Shown piece by piece: positions 51,722-59,407 of a stretch of 64,000 nucleotides of DNA. A program made the translations under genes and the position numbers. Origin of the DNA: Flavobacterium pectinovorum (GTDB lineage: Bacteria; Bacteroidota; Bacteroidia; Flavobacteriales; Flavobacteriaceae); contig NZ_JAFEVZ010000006.1 in NCBI RefSeq assembly GCF_022802975.1, forward strand, positions 124,001-188,000. The letters run 5' to 3'. The notes beneath the pieces were generated by a model that saw only the letters and a program-made list of their open reading frames with translations, was not told the DNA's origin and did not search any database. Each line of letters starts with the position of its first letter. Position 1 is the first letter of the stretch.

Positions 51722-52072
51722 TTAATATCCTCCTCTGTTTCCACCACGGTCATTTCCACCACGGTTGTTACCGTAACCTCCGCGAGAATCTCCTCCGCGG
51801 TTGTTATTGAAGCTTCTTCTTTCACCTTCAGGTTTTGGCTCAGATTTATTAACTACAATTGCACGTCCCTGAACAGTCGCTCCGTTCAATTCGTCAATTG
51901 CTTTTTGAGCTTCAGCATCGTTTGGCATCTCTACGAAACCAAAACCTTTGCTTCTTCCTGTAAATTTATCAGTAATGATTTTAACTGAATCTACTGCTCC
52001 GTAAGCCTCGAAAGACTCTCTTAAATCTGCTTCCTCAATACTGAATGGAAGGCTTCCAACAAAAATGTTCAT
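51722..52072 (-). CDS. RRM RNA-binding protein with RGG tail
   Basis: A 116-residue protein: one RNA recognition motif (residues 1-80) with RNP2 IFVGSL and RNP1 KGFGFVEM, then a Gly/Arg/Asn-rich tail with repeated RGG and GGN units. Bacterial RRM proteins of this size are found in cyanobacteria and Bacteroidota and bind RNA, often in cold or stress conditions. The tail may add non-specific RNA binding or phase-separation behaviour, as for eukaryotic RGG domains. A TACATTTG promoter-like box is at 52097-52104. Confidence 0.93.
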   Translation of the reverse strand: MNIFVGSLPFSIEEADLRESFEAYGAVDSVKIITDKFTGRSKGFGFVEMPNDAEAQKAIDELNGATVQGRAIVVNKSEPKPEGERRSFNNNRGGDSRGGYGNNRGGNDRGGNRGGY

Positions 52073-52096
52073 ATATACTTATTTATAATAATGCAA

Positions 52097-52104
52097 CAAA
52101 TGTA
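52097..52104 (-). promoter_or_regulatory. Promoter box of the RRM gene
   Basis: TACATTTG on the reverse strand, about 25 bp before the start. Confidence 0.45.
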
Positions 52105-52257
52105 GTCTTATTTTTCTCTAATCTACTATATATTAGTTTATTTATGTTTTTATTTTGATTTCGAAACATTGAATTCGAAAAAAAAACAAAAAATCGTATG
52201 AATTTTATCTCTTACAGATTTAATATGCTTTTAAATGTACAATTCAGAAAAAAATTA

Positions 52258-52265
52258 TATCTTTG
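52258..52265 (+). promoter_or_regulatory. Promoter box of rpsP-rimM
   Basis: TATCTTTG fits TAnnTTTG and lies about 50 bp before rpsP. No clear TTG was seen at 19 bp. Confidence 0.5.
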
Positions 52266-52314
52266 CGCCCTTAATTAACAGAGGTCGAGTACCTCACAAT
52301 TTAATCATACGATT

Positions 52315-52881
52315 ATGTCAGTAAAAATTAGATTACAAAGACACGGTAAAAAAGGAAAACCTTTTTACTGGGTTGTAGCTGCAGATGCACGCTCAAAAAG
52401 AGATGGTAAATACTTAGAGAAAATCGGTACTTACAATCCAAACACTAACCCTGCAACTATCGATTTAAACCTTGATAGCGCTGTAAAATGGTTACACAAT
52501 GGTGCACAGCCAACTGATACTGCAAGAGCTATCCTTTCTTACAAAGGAGCTTTATTGAAACACCACCTTGATGGAGGTATTCGTAAAGGAGCTTTAACTC
52601 AAGAGCAGGCTGACGCAAAATTAGCTGCCTGGTTAGAAGCTAAAGCTGGAAAAGTTGATGCTAAAAAAGACGGTTTGACAAAAGCACAAGCTGATGTTAA
52701 AGCTAAAGCATTAAAAGCAGAACAAGAAGTTAACGCTAAACGTTTAGCTGCTGCAGCTCAGGCTGAAGCTGACGCTATCGCTGCTGCATCTGCTGCTGAG
52801 GCTACTGAAGAAGTTGCTGAAGTTGAAGCATCTACTGAAGAAGCTGCTGCTGAAGAGAATAACGAAACAACTGAAGCATAA
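52315..52881 (+). CDS. rpsP: 30S ribosomal protein S16 with long C-terminal extension
   Basis: A 188-residue S16. Residues 1-80 are the ribosomal domain (SVKIRLQRHGKKGKPFYWVVAADARSKRDG region). The remaining 100 residues are Ala/Lys then Ala/Glu-rich and probably helical, ending in an acidic tail (EEAAAEENNETTEA). S16 is normally about 80-90 residues, but Bacteroidota often carry such extensions of unknown function. It is a 16S rRNA binder needed for 30S assembly. It is followed 15 bp later by rimM, its usual partner gene. Confidence 0.96.
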   Translation: MSVKIRLQRHGKKGKPFYWVVAADARSKRDGKYLEKIGTYNPNTNPATIDLNLDSAVKWLHNGAQPTDTARAILSYKGALLKHHLDGGIRKGALTQEQADAKLAAWLEAKAGKVDAKKDGLTKAQADVKAKALKAEQEVNAKRLAAAAQAEADAIAAASAAEATEEVAEVEASTEEAAAEENNETTEA

Positions 52882-52896
52882 TTTTAGGTAGCGATA

Positions 52897-53421
52897 ATGC
52901 GTAAAGAAGAATGTTTTTATTTAGGTAAAATCGCTAAAAAATTTAGTTTCAAAGGTGAAGTTCTGATCTATTTAGACACAGATGAACCTGAGTTATACGA
53001 AAATCTGGAATCAGTGTTTGTTGAACACAACAAACACCTGGTTCCTTTTTTTATTGAAACAAGTTCTTTACATAAAAACGACTTTCTTAGAGTTCGTTTT
53101 GAAGATGTAAACACAGAAGAAGATGCAGATGCCTTAGTTGGCAATGCTGTCTATCTTCCTTTAACTATGTTGCCAAAACTTTCAGGCAACAAATTTTATT
53201 TCCACGAAGTTATTGGTTTTGAAATCGAAGACCAACGTTTAGGCGTTTTCGGAAAAATAACTTCGATTAATGATTCTTCTGCGCAGCCTCTTTTTGAAGT
53301 TTTAAACGGCAATGTAGAGATCTTAATTCCAATGATTGATCATTTCCTTGTAAAAATTGATCGTGAAAATAAAAAAGTCATCATGAACCTTCCTGAAGGA
53401 TTGGTAGAGATGTACCTTTAA
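52897..53421 (+). CDS. rimM: Ribosome maturation factor
   Basis: A 174-residue RimM, needed for 16S rRNA processing and 30S head assembly with S19. The N-terminal barrel has CFYLGKIAKKFSFKGEVLIYLDTD, and the C-terminal PRC-barrel has YFHEVIGFEI-like and FEVLNGNVEILIPMIDHFLVKID segments. It follows rpsP with a 15-bp gap in the normal bacterial order, although trmD and rplS are missing downstream. Instead, a repeat-rich area with a broken four-helix-bundle gene follows. Confidence 0.94.
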   Translation: MRKEECFYLGKIAKKFSFKGEVLIYLDTDEPELYENLESVFVEHNKHLVPFFIETSSLHKNDFLRVRFEDVNTEEDADALVGNAVYLPLTMLPKLSGNKFYFHEVIGFEIEDQRLGVFGKITSINDSSAQPLFEVLNGNVEILIPMIDHFLVKIDRENKKVIMNLPEGLVEMYL

Positions 53422-53620
53422 AATTAAATTCCAATTTTTTTAAATTCCAAATTCCAAACCTGAAAAGGTTAAATTCCAATACAAAGAAATTCCAAATTCC
53501 AAAACTGGAGAGAGAAATTTCATTATAAAAATTCTTTCAAAACAAACATGAAAGAAAAAACTTATTTTTTTTGGTTGATTTCATTATTTCTAAACCCCAA
53601 CAATTGGAATTTGGGATTTA
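53422..53620. repeat. AAATTCCAAATTCC repeat flank, left
   Basis: Several copies of TTCCAAATTCCAA, their complement TTGGAATTTGG at the right end, and AT-rich filler lie between rimM and the pseudogene. The same words return at 54036-54110 and near 44785 and 6975. Confidence 0.6.
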
Positions 53621-53624
53621 TACC

Positions 53625-53973
53625 ATGAACAAACCATACGATTTAGAGGAACGAACATTTTTGTTTGCAAAAGAATGCAGGAATTACATTAAAAGCTTAT
53701 CAAAAACAACATCAAATATTGAAGATGGTAAACAATTAATTAGATCGTCTGGTTCAGTTGGAGCTAACTATATTGAAGCAAATGAAAACTTGGAGACAAA
53801 GATTTGGTTTTTAGGCTCAAAATATCCAGAAAAGAAGCTAAGGAATTAAATACCGGCTAAAATTACTTCACGATTTAAATCCAGATCAAAGATCCGTTTC
53901 AGATTTACTATTATTCGAAATAGAAGAATTAAGAAAAATTCTATCAGCCATAATCACAAAAATAACTAAGTAA
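53625..53973 (+). pseudogene. Four-helix-bundle protein, two frameshifts
   Basis: ATG 53625 begins a family-typical protein (MNKPYDLEERTFLFAKECRNY, then QLIRSSGSVGANYIEANENL). The frame breaks near 53790, where ENLGDKDLVFRLKISRKEAKEL continues in another frame, and again near 53848, after which YRLKLLHDLNPDQRSVSDLL to IITKITK continues to a stop at 53971-53973. Each break looks like loss of one base (CTT to TT; AAA to AA). Joined, the pieces give a normal protein of about 116 residues. It is a decayed relative of the intact gene at 46894, unless both breaks are sequencing errors. Confidence 0.8.
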
Positions 53974-54035
53974 TTAATTGATATTTTAATCATACTTTTG
54001 TAACTCAAAACTATATAATTTTAATCCTTTTTACA

Positions 54036-54110
54036 ATTAGAATTTGGAATTTCATTTTTAAAATTTTCATTTTCAGAATTGGAATTTGGAATTTAAAAAA
54101 TTGGAATTTA
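54036..54110. repeat. TTGGAATTTGGAATTT repeat flank, right
   Basis: Three or more copies of GGAATTTGGAATTT-like words mirror the flank before the pseudogene, so the broken gene sits between inverted and direct copies of the same word. Confidence 0.6.
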
Positions 54111-54116
54111 ATCTTT

Positions 54117-54824
54117 ATGTTTTCATTCAAACAATTCTCTGTTCAACAAGACAAAACCGCCATGAAAGTTGGCACAGATGGCGTTTTACTTGGCGCATGG
54201 ACTCCCATAAATCACAGTCCGTTTAGTGTTTTGGATATTGGTGCAGGAACCGGAATTATTGCTTTGATGCTGGCACAGCGGACTCATGCTGAACAAATTG
54301 ACGCACTTGAAATTGATGAAGACGCTTACGAACAAGCCGTTGAAAATTTTGAAAATTCACCATGGGGCGATCGATTATTCTGTTTTCATGCCGGTTTAGA
54401 CGAATTTATTGAAGAACCCGAAGACGAATACGACTTAATCGTTTCTAATCCACCTTTTTATTCAGAAGATTATAAAACCGAAAACGATCAGCGCGATTTA
54501 GCCCGATTTCAGGATGCTATGCCTTTTGAAGAATTAGTTGAAGCTGCCGATTTATTACTTTCTGAAAACGGAATATTTGCTTTAATCCTTCCATTCAAAG
54601 AAGAAGAAAACTTTATAGCTTTAGCCAAAGAAGCTGAATTATATCCAACTAAAATTACTCGTGTAAAAGGAAATTTGACTTCTCCTGTTAAACGTAGTTT
54701 ATTGGCTTTTAGCAGAAATCAAATTCAAGATATAGAAATCGATGAATTAATTATCGAAATAGACAGACACGTTTATACACCTGAATATATTGAGCTCACG
54801 AAAGATTTTTATTTGAAAATGTGA
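54117..54824 (+). CDS. tRNA1(Val) (adenine37-N6)-methyltransferase-like
   Basis: A 235-residue class I methyltransferase of the YfiC/TrmN6 type. The opening FSFKQFSVQQDKTAMKVGTDGVLLGAW is characteristic, followed by SAM site VLDIGAGTGIIALMLAQR and the N6-adenine catalytic motif SNPPFYSED. It should methylate N6 of A37 in one tRNA. The ATG at 54117 is the first after the repeat flank. In many bacteria the gene is not essential. It reads alone. Confidence 0.9.
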   Translation: MFSFKQFSVQQDKTAMKVGTDGVLLGAWTPINHSPFSVLDIGAGTGIIALMLAQRTHAEQIDALEIDEDAYEQAVENFENSPWGDRLFCFHAGLDEFIEEPEDEYDLIVSNPPFYSEDYKTENDQRDLARFQDAMPFEELVEAADLLLSENGIFALILPFKEEENFIALAKEAELYPTKITRVKGNLTSPVKRSLLAFSRNQIQDIEIDELIIEIDRHVYTPEYIELTKDFYLKM

Positions 54825-54937
54825 AATATCACTATTTTCTGCTCCTCTTAAAAACCCTTTTATTTAAATCTTTACTTTCTATTTCTCCATTGAACTATGT
54901 TATTTTTATTTTAAAATATAACAATTTAGTTTCGTTT

Positions 54938-54964
54938 TGTTATATTTTTATTATGTAAATTTGT
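54938..54964 (+). promoter_or_regulatory. Promoter of the acyl-CoA dehydrogenase gene
   Basis: TTG (54938-54940), 16 bp, TAAATTTG (54957-54964). The frame's upstream extension runs through it, which fixes the start at ATG 54985. Confidence 0.6.
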
Positions 54965-54984
54965 TTTTAGTAAAAACTATAAAA

Positions 54985-56166
54985 ATGAAACCAGACCTAT
55001 TTCAAGCACCCGATTATTACAATTTAGATGATTTATTGACAGAAGAACACAAACTGGTTCGAGAATCGGCTCGTGCATGGGTAAAACGTGAAGTTTCTCC
55101 TATCATAGAAGAATATGCTCAAAAAGCCGAATTCCCTAAACAAATTATAAAAGGACTTGGAGAAATTGGAGGATTTGGCCCTTACATTCCGGTTGAATAT
55201 GGAGGAGCAGGCTTAGACCAAATTTCATACGGACTGATTATGCAGGAAATTGAACGCGGAGATTCAGGCGTACGATCTACCTCATCTGTTCAGTCTTCTT
55301 TAGTTATGTACCCTATCTGGAAATACGGAAACGAAGAACAGCGCATGAAATATTTACCAAAACTGGCGACCGGAGAATTCATGGGCTGTTTTGGTTTAAC
55401 AGAGCCTGACCACGGTTCTGATCCCGGAAGTATGATTACCAATTTCAAGGATATGGGAGATCATTATCTTTTAAATGGTGCCAAAATGTGGATTTCGAAT
55501 GCACCTTTTGCAGATGTAGCAGTCGTTTGGGCAAAAAATGAAGAAGGACGCATTCACGGATTAATCGTAGAACGCGGCATGGAAGGTTTTACAACTCCTG
55601 AAACACACAATAAATGGTCACTTCGTGCATCATCTACAGGTGAATTGATTTTTGATAACGTGAAAGTGCCTAAAGAAAACTTATTACCCAACAAATCAGG
55701 ATTAGGCGCTCCGCTTGGCTGTTTAGATTCGGCACGCTACGGAATTGCCTGGGGAGCAATCGGAGCGGCAATGGACTGTTACGACACCGCTTTGCGTTAT
55801 GCTAAAGAAAGAATTCAGTTTGGAAAACCAATTGGCGGAACACAATTACAACAAAAAAAACTGGCTGAAATGATTACTGAAATCACAAAAGCACAATTAT
55901 TAACCTGGCGTTTGGGCGTTTTAAGAAACGAAGGAAAAGCAACAACAGCCCAAATCTCAATGGCGAAACGCAATAATGTCGACATGGCGATTCACATTGC
56001 ACGCGAAGCCAGACAAATGCTGGGCGGAATGGGAATTACCGGCGAATATTCAATCATGCGCCACATGATGAATCTCGAAAGTGTCATTACGTATGAAGGC
56101 ACACATGATATTCATTTATTGATAACCGGAATGGATGTAACTGGCATTCCAGCTTTTAAATCATAA
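54985..56166 (+). CDS. Glutaryl-CoA dehydrogenase-like acyl-CoA dehydrogenase
   Basis: A 393-residue FAD enzyme. Marks: CFGLTEPDHGSDPGSM and MWISNAPFADVAVVWAK (substrate and FAD sites), ERIQFGKPIGGTQLQQKKLAEM, REARQMLGGMGITGEYSIMRHMMNLESVITYEGTHDIH. The last motif, with the base glutamate in YEGTHDIH, and the ending TGIPAF are those of glutaryl-CoA dehydrogenase, which turns glutaryl-CoA into crotonyl-CoA in lysine or tryptophan breakdown. Other short-chain substrates remain possible. It has its own promoter and a terminator hairpin. Confidence 0.9.
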   Translation: MKPDLFQAPDYYNLDDLLTEEHKLVRESARAWVKREVSPIIEEYAQKAEFPKQIIKGLGEIGGFGPYIPVEYGGAGLDQISYGLIMQEIERGDSGVRSTSSVQSSLVMYPIWKYGNEEQRMKYLPKLATGEFMGCFGLTEPDHGSDPGSMITNFKDMGDHYLLNGAKMWISNAPFADVAVVWAKNEEGRIHGLIVERGMEGFTTPETHNKWSLRASSTGELIFDNVKVPKENLLPNKSGLGAPLGCLDSARYGIAWGAIGAAMDCYDTALRYAKERIQFGKPIGGTQLQQKKLAEMITEITKAQLLTWRLGVLRNEGKATTAQISMAKRNNVDMAIHIAREARQMLGGMGITGEYSIMRHMMNLESVITYEGTHDIHLLITGMDVTGIPAFKS

Positions 56167-56198
56167 ACATCTATTAAAATATATTTAAAATCAATACT

Positions 56199-56229
56199 AA
56201 AAGCTTCTTCTAACCAAGAAGCTTTTTTA
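56199..56229 (+). terminator. Terminator of the acyl-CoA dehydrogenase gene
   Basis: AAAAGCTTCTT pairs with AAGAAGCTTTT, with a T run, 33 bp past the stop. Confidence 0.85.
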
Positions 56230-56251
56230 TATTTACCAAAAAATACCACCT

Positions 56252-57034
56252 ATGAATATTAGTACCATCAACAACAACATTCAGCCTCAAAAAGATTTGC
56301 TGTTACAGCATTCTTTGTACAACAAAATCCAAAGCCTGGAGGACCTGCACAGTTTTGTAGAAAATCATGTTTTTGCTGTTTGGGATTTTATGTCATTACT
56401 AAAAGCTTTACAGGCCAAACTTACCTGTACAACCACACCATGGTTTGCTACCAAAAATCCTGAAACCAGATATTTAATCAACGAAATTGTCCTTGCCGAA
56501 GAAACAGATCTTAGTATCGATGGCAGAAGACAAAGTCACTACGAAATGTATCTTGAAGCCATGGAAGATTGTGGCGCCGACACAACACCAATCAACAAGT
56601 TTTTATCTGAAGTACATTCTCTTCACAATATTTTTGTTGCCATTAAACAAAGCTCATTACACCCAGATGTAAAATCGTTTTTAGACTTTACTTTCAGAGT
56701 TATCGAACAGGGAAAACCACATGAAATTGCCGCTGCATTTACTTTTGGAAGAGAAGATTTGATTCCGGCGATGTTTACCGAAATTTTAAAAAACTTCCAA
56801 AAAAATCTTCCGGAAGTTGATTTAACAAAACTGCTTTATTATTTCGAAAGACATATCGAACTGGATGCCGATGAACACGGACCAATGGCCATGCAGATGA
56901 TTACCGATTTATGCGGAGATGATGCCCAAAAATGGAAAGAAGTTGAAGAAATATCAATTCTTGCCCTTGAAAAACGAATCGGCCTTTGGAACGCTATCGA
57001 AGAAGAAATTTCTATGAAAGCTGAAATGGTTTAA
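56252..57034 (+). CDS. DUF3050 protein, heme-oxygenase-like fold
   Basis: A 260-residue helical protein of the DUF3050 family. Conserved-looking motifs are HVFAVWDFMSLLKALQ near the N-terminus, LINEIVLAEETD, AAAFTFGREDLIP and FERHIELDADEHGPMAMQM. The Glu and His residues in these helices match the pattern of heme-oxygenase-like di-iron enzymes, so metal-dependent oxidation is possible but not shown. It is soluble. The gene starts right after the preceding terminator and is followed 60 bp later by a lipoprotein gene on the same strand. Confidence 0.85.
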   Translation: MNISTINNNIQPQKDLLLQHSLYNKIQSLEDLHSFVENHVFAVWDFMSLLKALQAKLTCTTTPWFATKNPETRYLINEIVLAEETDLSIDGRRQSHYEMYLEAMEDCGADTTPINKFLSEVHSLHNIFVAIKQSSLHPDVKSFLDFTFRVIEQGKPHEIAAAFTFGREDLIPAMFTEILKNFQKNLPEVDLTKLLYYFERHIELDADEHGPMAMQMITDLCGDDAQKWKEVEEISILALEKRIGLWNAIEEEISMKAEMV

Positions 57035-57061
57035 AACCATAATTACTTTTTTAACGTAACT

Positions 57062-57093
57062 ATTTGTTTAAACGTAACGTAAATTAAACAAAT
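57062..57093 (+). promoter_or_regulatory. Hairpin directly before the SGNH gene
   Basis: ATTTGTTTAA (57062-57071) and TTAAACAAAT (57084-57093) are exact complements with a 12-nt loop. The second arm ends 1 bp before the start codon, so pairing could hide the start from ribosomes. Confidence 0.4.
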
Positions 57094-57094
57094 T

Positions 57095-57871
57095 ATGAAA
57101 CCCCAATTTAAACAAATAGTTACTGTTATCATCTCCATATTCCTTTTGAGCTGCAGTACTGAAGAAACCCCTTCAGAAACGGCAGTGGCACCTGAACCCG
57201 TTACTCCTCCAACAACAGTCCCGAATCCGGAAATCCCAACCGGACCCAAGGCTAAATCCATAAATTATTTAGCCTTGGGAGACAGCTATACGATTGGTCA
57301 AAGCGTTTGCGAAACCTGTCGATTTCCGGAACAGCTCAAAACGAGCTTAAAAATGTTTTATACAAAAACCAATTTTTCACTAAAAGTAATTGCCACAACC
57401 GGATGGACAACCACCAATTTAATTTCGGCCATAAACCAGCAAAAAACCGAATCCAATTATGATTTGGTAACATTGTTAATTGGTGTCAACAACCAATATC
57501 AGGGAAAAGATTTCTCTGTTTATGAAAAAGAATTTCCGGAACTGGCAAACAAAGCCATTATATTGGCAAAAGGCGATAAAAAAAATGTAATTGTAGTTTC
57601 TATTCCCGACTATGCTTATACTCCTTTTGCAAAAAATTTAAGCGACAGTCAAAAAGCAAAAATCTCCACTGAAATAAATCAGCACAATACCTTTGCCGAA
57701 AATTATTGCAAAGCAAATAACATCGTTTTTGTAAACATTACTGACATTACCAGACAAAGACTAAGCAATCCAAATTTGGTTGCTTCAGATGGTTTGCATC
57801 CTTCAGAATCTGCTTATGCGGCGTTTGTTGAGCGACTTTTACCCAAAGCCAAAATAGCATTACAGGATTAG
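57095..57871 (+). CDS. SGNH/GDSL hydrolase lipoprotein
   Basis: A 258-residue esterase-type enzyme. The lipobox LLSC gives lipidated Cys near residue 20, followed by a Thr/Pro/Glu linker. Block I is LALGDSYTIGQS (nucleophile Ser), block III is LIGVNNQY (GxN), and block V is VASDGLHPSESAY (Asp and His). Such lipoproteins deacylate sugars or lipids at the outer membrane, and the substrate is unknown. A short hairpin covers the region just before its ATG. Confidence 0.92.
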   Translation: MKPQFKQIVTVIISIFLLSCSTEETPSETAVAPEPVTPPTTVPNPEIPTGPKAKSINYLALGDSYTIGQSVCETCRFPEQLKTSLKMFYTKTNFSLKVIATTGWTTTNLISAINQQKTESNYDLVTLLIGVNNQYQGKDFSVYEKEFPELANKAIILAKGDKKNVIVVSIPDYAYTPFAKNLSDSQKAKISTEINQHNTFAENYCKANNIVFVNITDITRQRLSNPNLVASDGLHPSESAYAAFVERLLPKAKIALQD

Positions 57872-57918
57872 TTTATTAATTTTAGGAAGCAGAAAATCTG
57901 TTTTCAATAAGACATTTA

Positions 57919-57988
57919 GTCCCGCTATACATTTTATCTTTTGTGGCGAACCCCGCCACAAAAGGATATCATTTCTATCGGGGCTAGA
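57919..57988. repeat. CGCCACAAAAGGAT repeat, second copy
   Basis: Shares CCCGCCACAAAAGGAT and GGGGCTAG with the element at 7001-7090, and has an inner hairpin TTTTGTGGCG / CGCCACAAAA. Confidence 0.7.
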
Positions 57989-58067
57989 TTAGAGATTTAT
58001 ATTTTTTTAAGAACCTGAGAGCACAGAACTTGTTTACAAATAAATTATATCAGTTAATGTTCCTGCA

Positions 58068-58372
58068 AACCTGAGTTCGATTAATCCAATACAAAATTAT
58101 TTACAAATTAATGATGTTGATTAATATTCCTGCAAGGTCTTTTTCGAGACTTCCTAGATATTCGATCATTAGTATTGATACCTACAAGGTTAAAAAAAAA
58201 CCTTGCAGGATAAGCAATACAAGGTGTTTTTTTGAATAATCGAGCTCAGGTTACAAGGTCCTTTTAAGAATCTTGCAGCCATCTTATAATCAGTATGCAT
58301 ACCCACAAGGTTGAAAAAACCTTGCAGGATATCTAATAAATAACAAATTATTGAATAATCGAACACAGGTTA
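58068..58372. repeat. CAAGGTT hairpin array with about 120-bp period
   Basis: The gap 57872-58384 has no gene. Two direct copies contain a hairpin ACCTACAAGGTT...CCTTGCAGG (58181-58209 and 58302-58328) plus GAATAATCGAxCxCAGGTTA (58234-58253 and 58353-58372), 119-121 bp apart. An inverted piece AACCTGAGTTCGATTAAT is at 58068-58085. Confidence 0.8.
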
Positions 58373-58384
58373 AGAACTTAAAAC

Positions 58385-59407
58385 CTATACTTTCTTAGAC
58401 TTCCAAATAAAACCATCGAGCAAATAATGTGTAAACTGAGGTACACTCAACAGCGGAACCAGCACAAACTGCCAGCCCGAGAAATCAAAATTACTGACGG
58501 AAATATTTTCATTCCACACAAAAAACTCCCAAAGAAATTCTTCTGAAAAAGCAATTATCAATAAAATCAGTCCATAAATAAATACGGCATTGTAATTTTT
58601 TAAGAAACCAAAAACTCCTGAACCGTTATCAACTTTGCTTTCAACTTCTCTAAAATAAACCAACGCCATATACGGAATTCCATGTGAGACTACATTCAGC
58701 AAAGTAAAAACAAGGTCATCATTAAAATAGACTATTCCGAAATACCACGACAATGCTGTTCCCAAAATAATACTGTTTTTCGGAACATTAAAAAAGTTGT
58801 TTTTAACTGAAATAATCGCAGTTCGAGCCATATACAACAACAAAATACCAATGTAAATCCAAAACAGGATTTCTAATAAAGTCTGATTCTCAAAATGAAA
58901 AAACTCATCTTCAACAAACCAGTTAAATTTTCTGTTGGGAGATAAAAACCAAAATAGCATTGGGTAAACGGTTGCCGCATAAATTGCCAGATTATCGATT
59001 GTAACAGAAACCTTTGTTTTTTCTTCGTTACGGGCATACAACCGCATAAAACCGTATTGCTGTCTGATGAAATGAAAGACGGCAACATAAGCCAGAAAAG
59101 ACCAAAAAACCAGACTTCCAAAAGAAAACAAAATCATGCTTATCACAAAACAAACAATCGGCAGGAGAATTAGTAATTTCTTCTTTTTCTGAAATTCATC
59201 TGCAACAAAATACGTTTTAAACAAAGTCGCATAAACATGAGCTACATCGATAAAAACAATTAGAAAAAGCCAGGTATAAAAAGAATAATCATTTTCGATT
59301 TCAGTCATGTAATCCTGAAACATAAAAATGATTGCCAGCACAAAAAATGACGGCCCAATGATAAACAGTACATCTGTTTTGGCTCTATGAATCCAGGGCT
59401 GCATCAT
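58385..59407 (-). CDS. Polytopic membrane protein with histidine motifs
   Basis: A 340-residue inner membrane protein with about eight to nine hydrophobic helices. Conserved-looking polar motifs lie at helix ends: DVAHVYATLFKTYF (about 54-67), FHFIRQQYGFMRLY, SHGIPYMALVYF and PQFTHYLLDGFIWK. Histidines inside or beside membranes can bind metal or heme, so it may be a membrane oxidoreductase or desaturase-like enzyme, but I do not recognise the family. ATG ATG at 59407 overlaps the end of the upstream FAD gene by 23 bp (20 from the second ATG). It is the last gene of the envelope cluster. Confidence 0.72.
   Translation of the reverse strand: MMQPWIHRAKTDVLFIIGPSFFVLAIIFMFQDYMTEIENDYSFYTWLFLIVFIDVAHVYATLFKTYFVADEFQKKKKLLILLPIVCFVISMILFSFGSLVFWSFLAYVAVFHFIRQQYGFMRLYARNEEKTKVSVTIDNLAIYAATVYPMLFWFLSPNRKFNWFVEDEFFHFENQTLLEILFWIYIGILLLYMARTAIISVKNNFFNVPKNSIILGTALSWYFGIVYFNDDLVFTLLNVVSHGIPYMALVYFREVESKVDNGSGVFGFLKNYNAVFIYGLILLIIAFSEEFLWEFFVWNENISVSNFDFSGWQFVLVPLLSVPQFTHYLLDGFIWKSKKV

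Noticed and set aside
58068-58372. CRISPR-like array
   Set aside because: Only two or three units of about 120 bp with internal hairpins and similar spacers; no short identical repeats with unique spacers and no cas genes.
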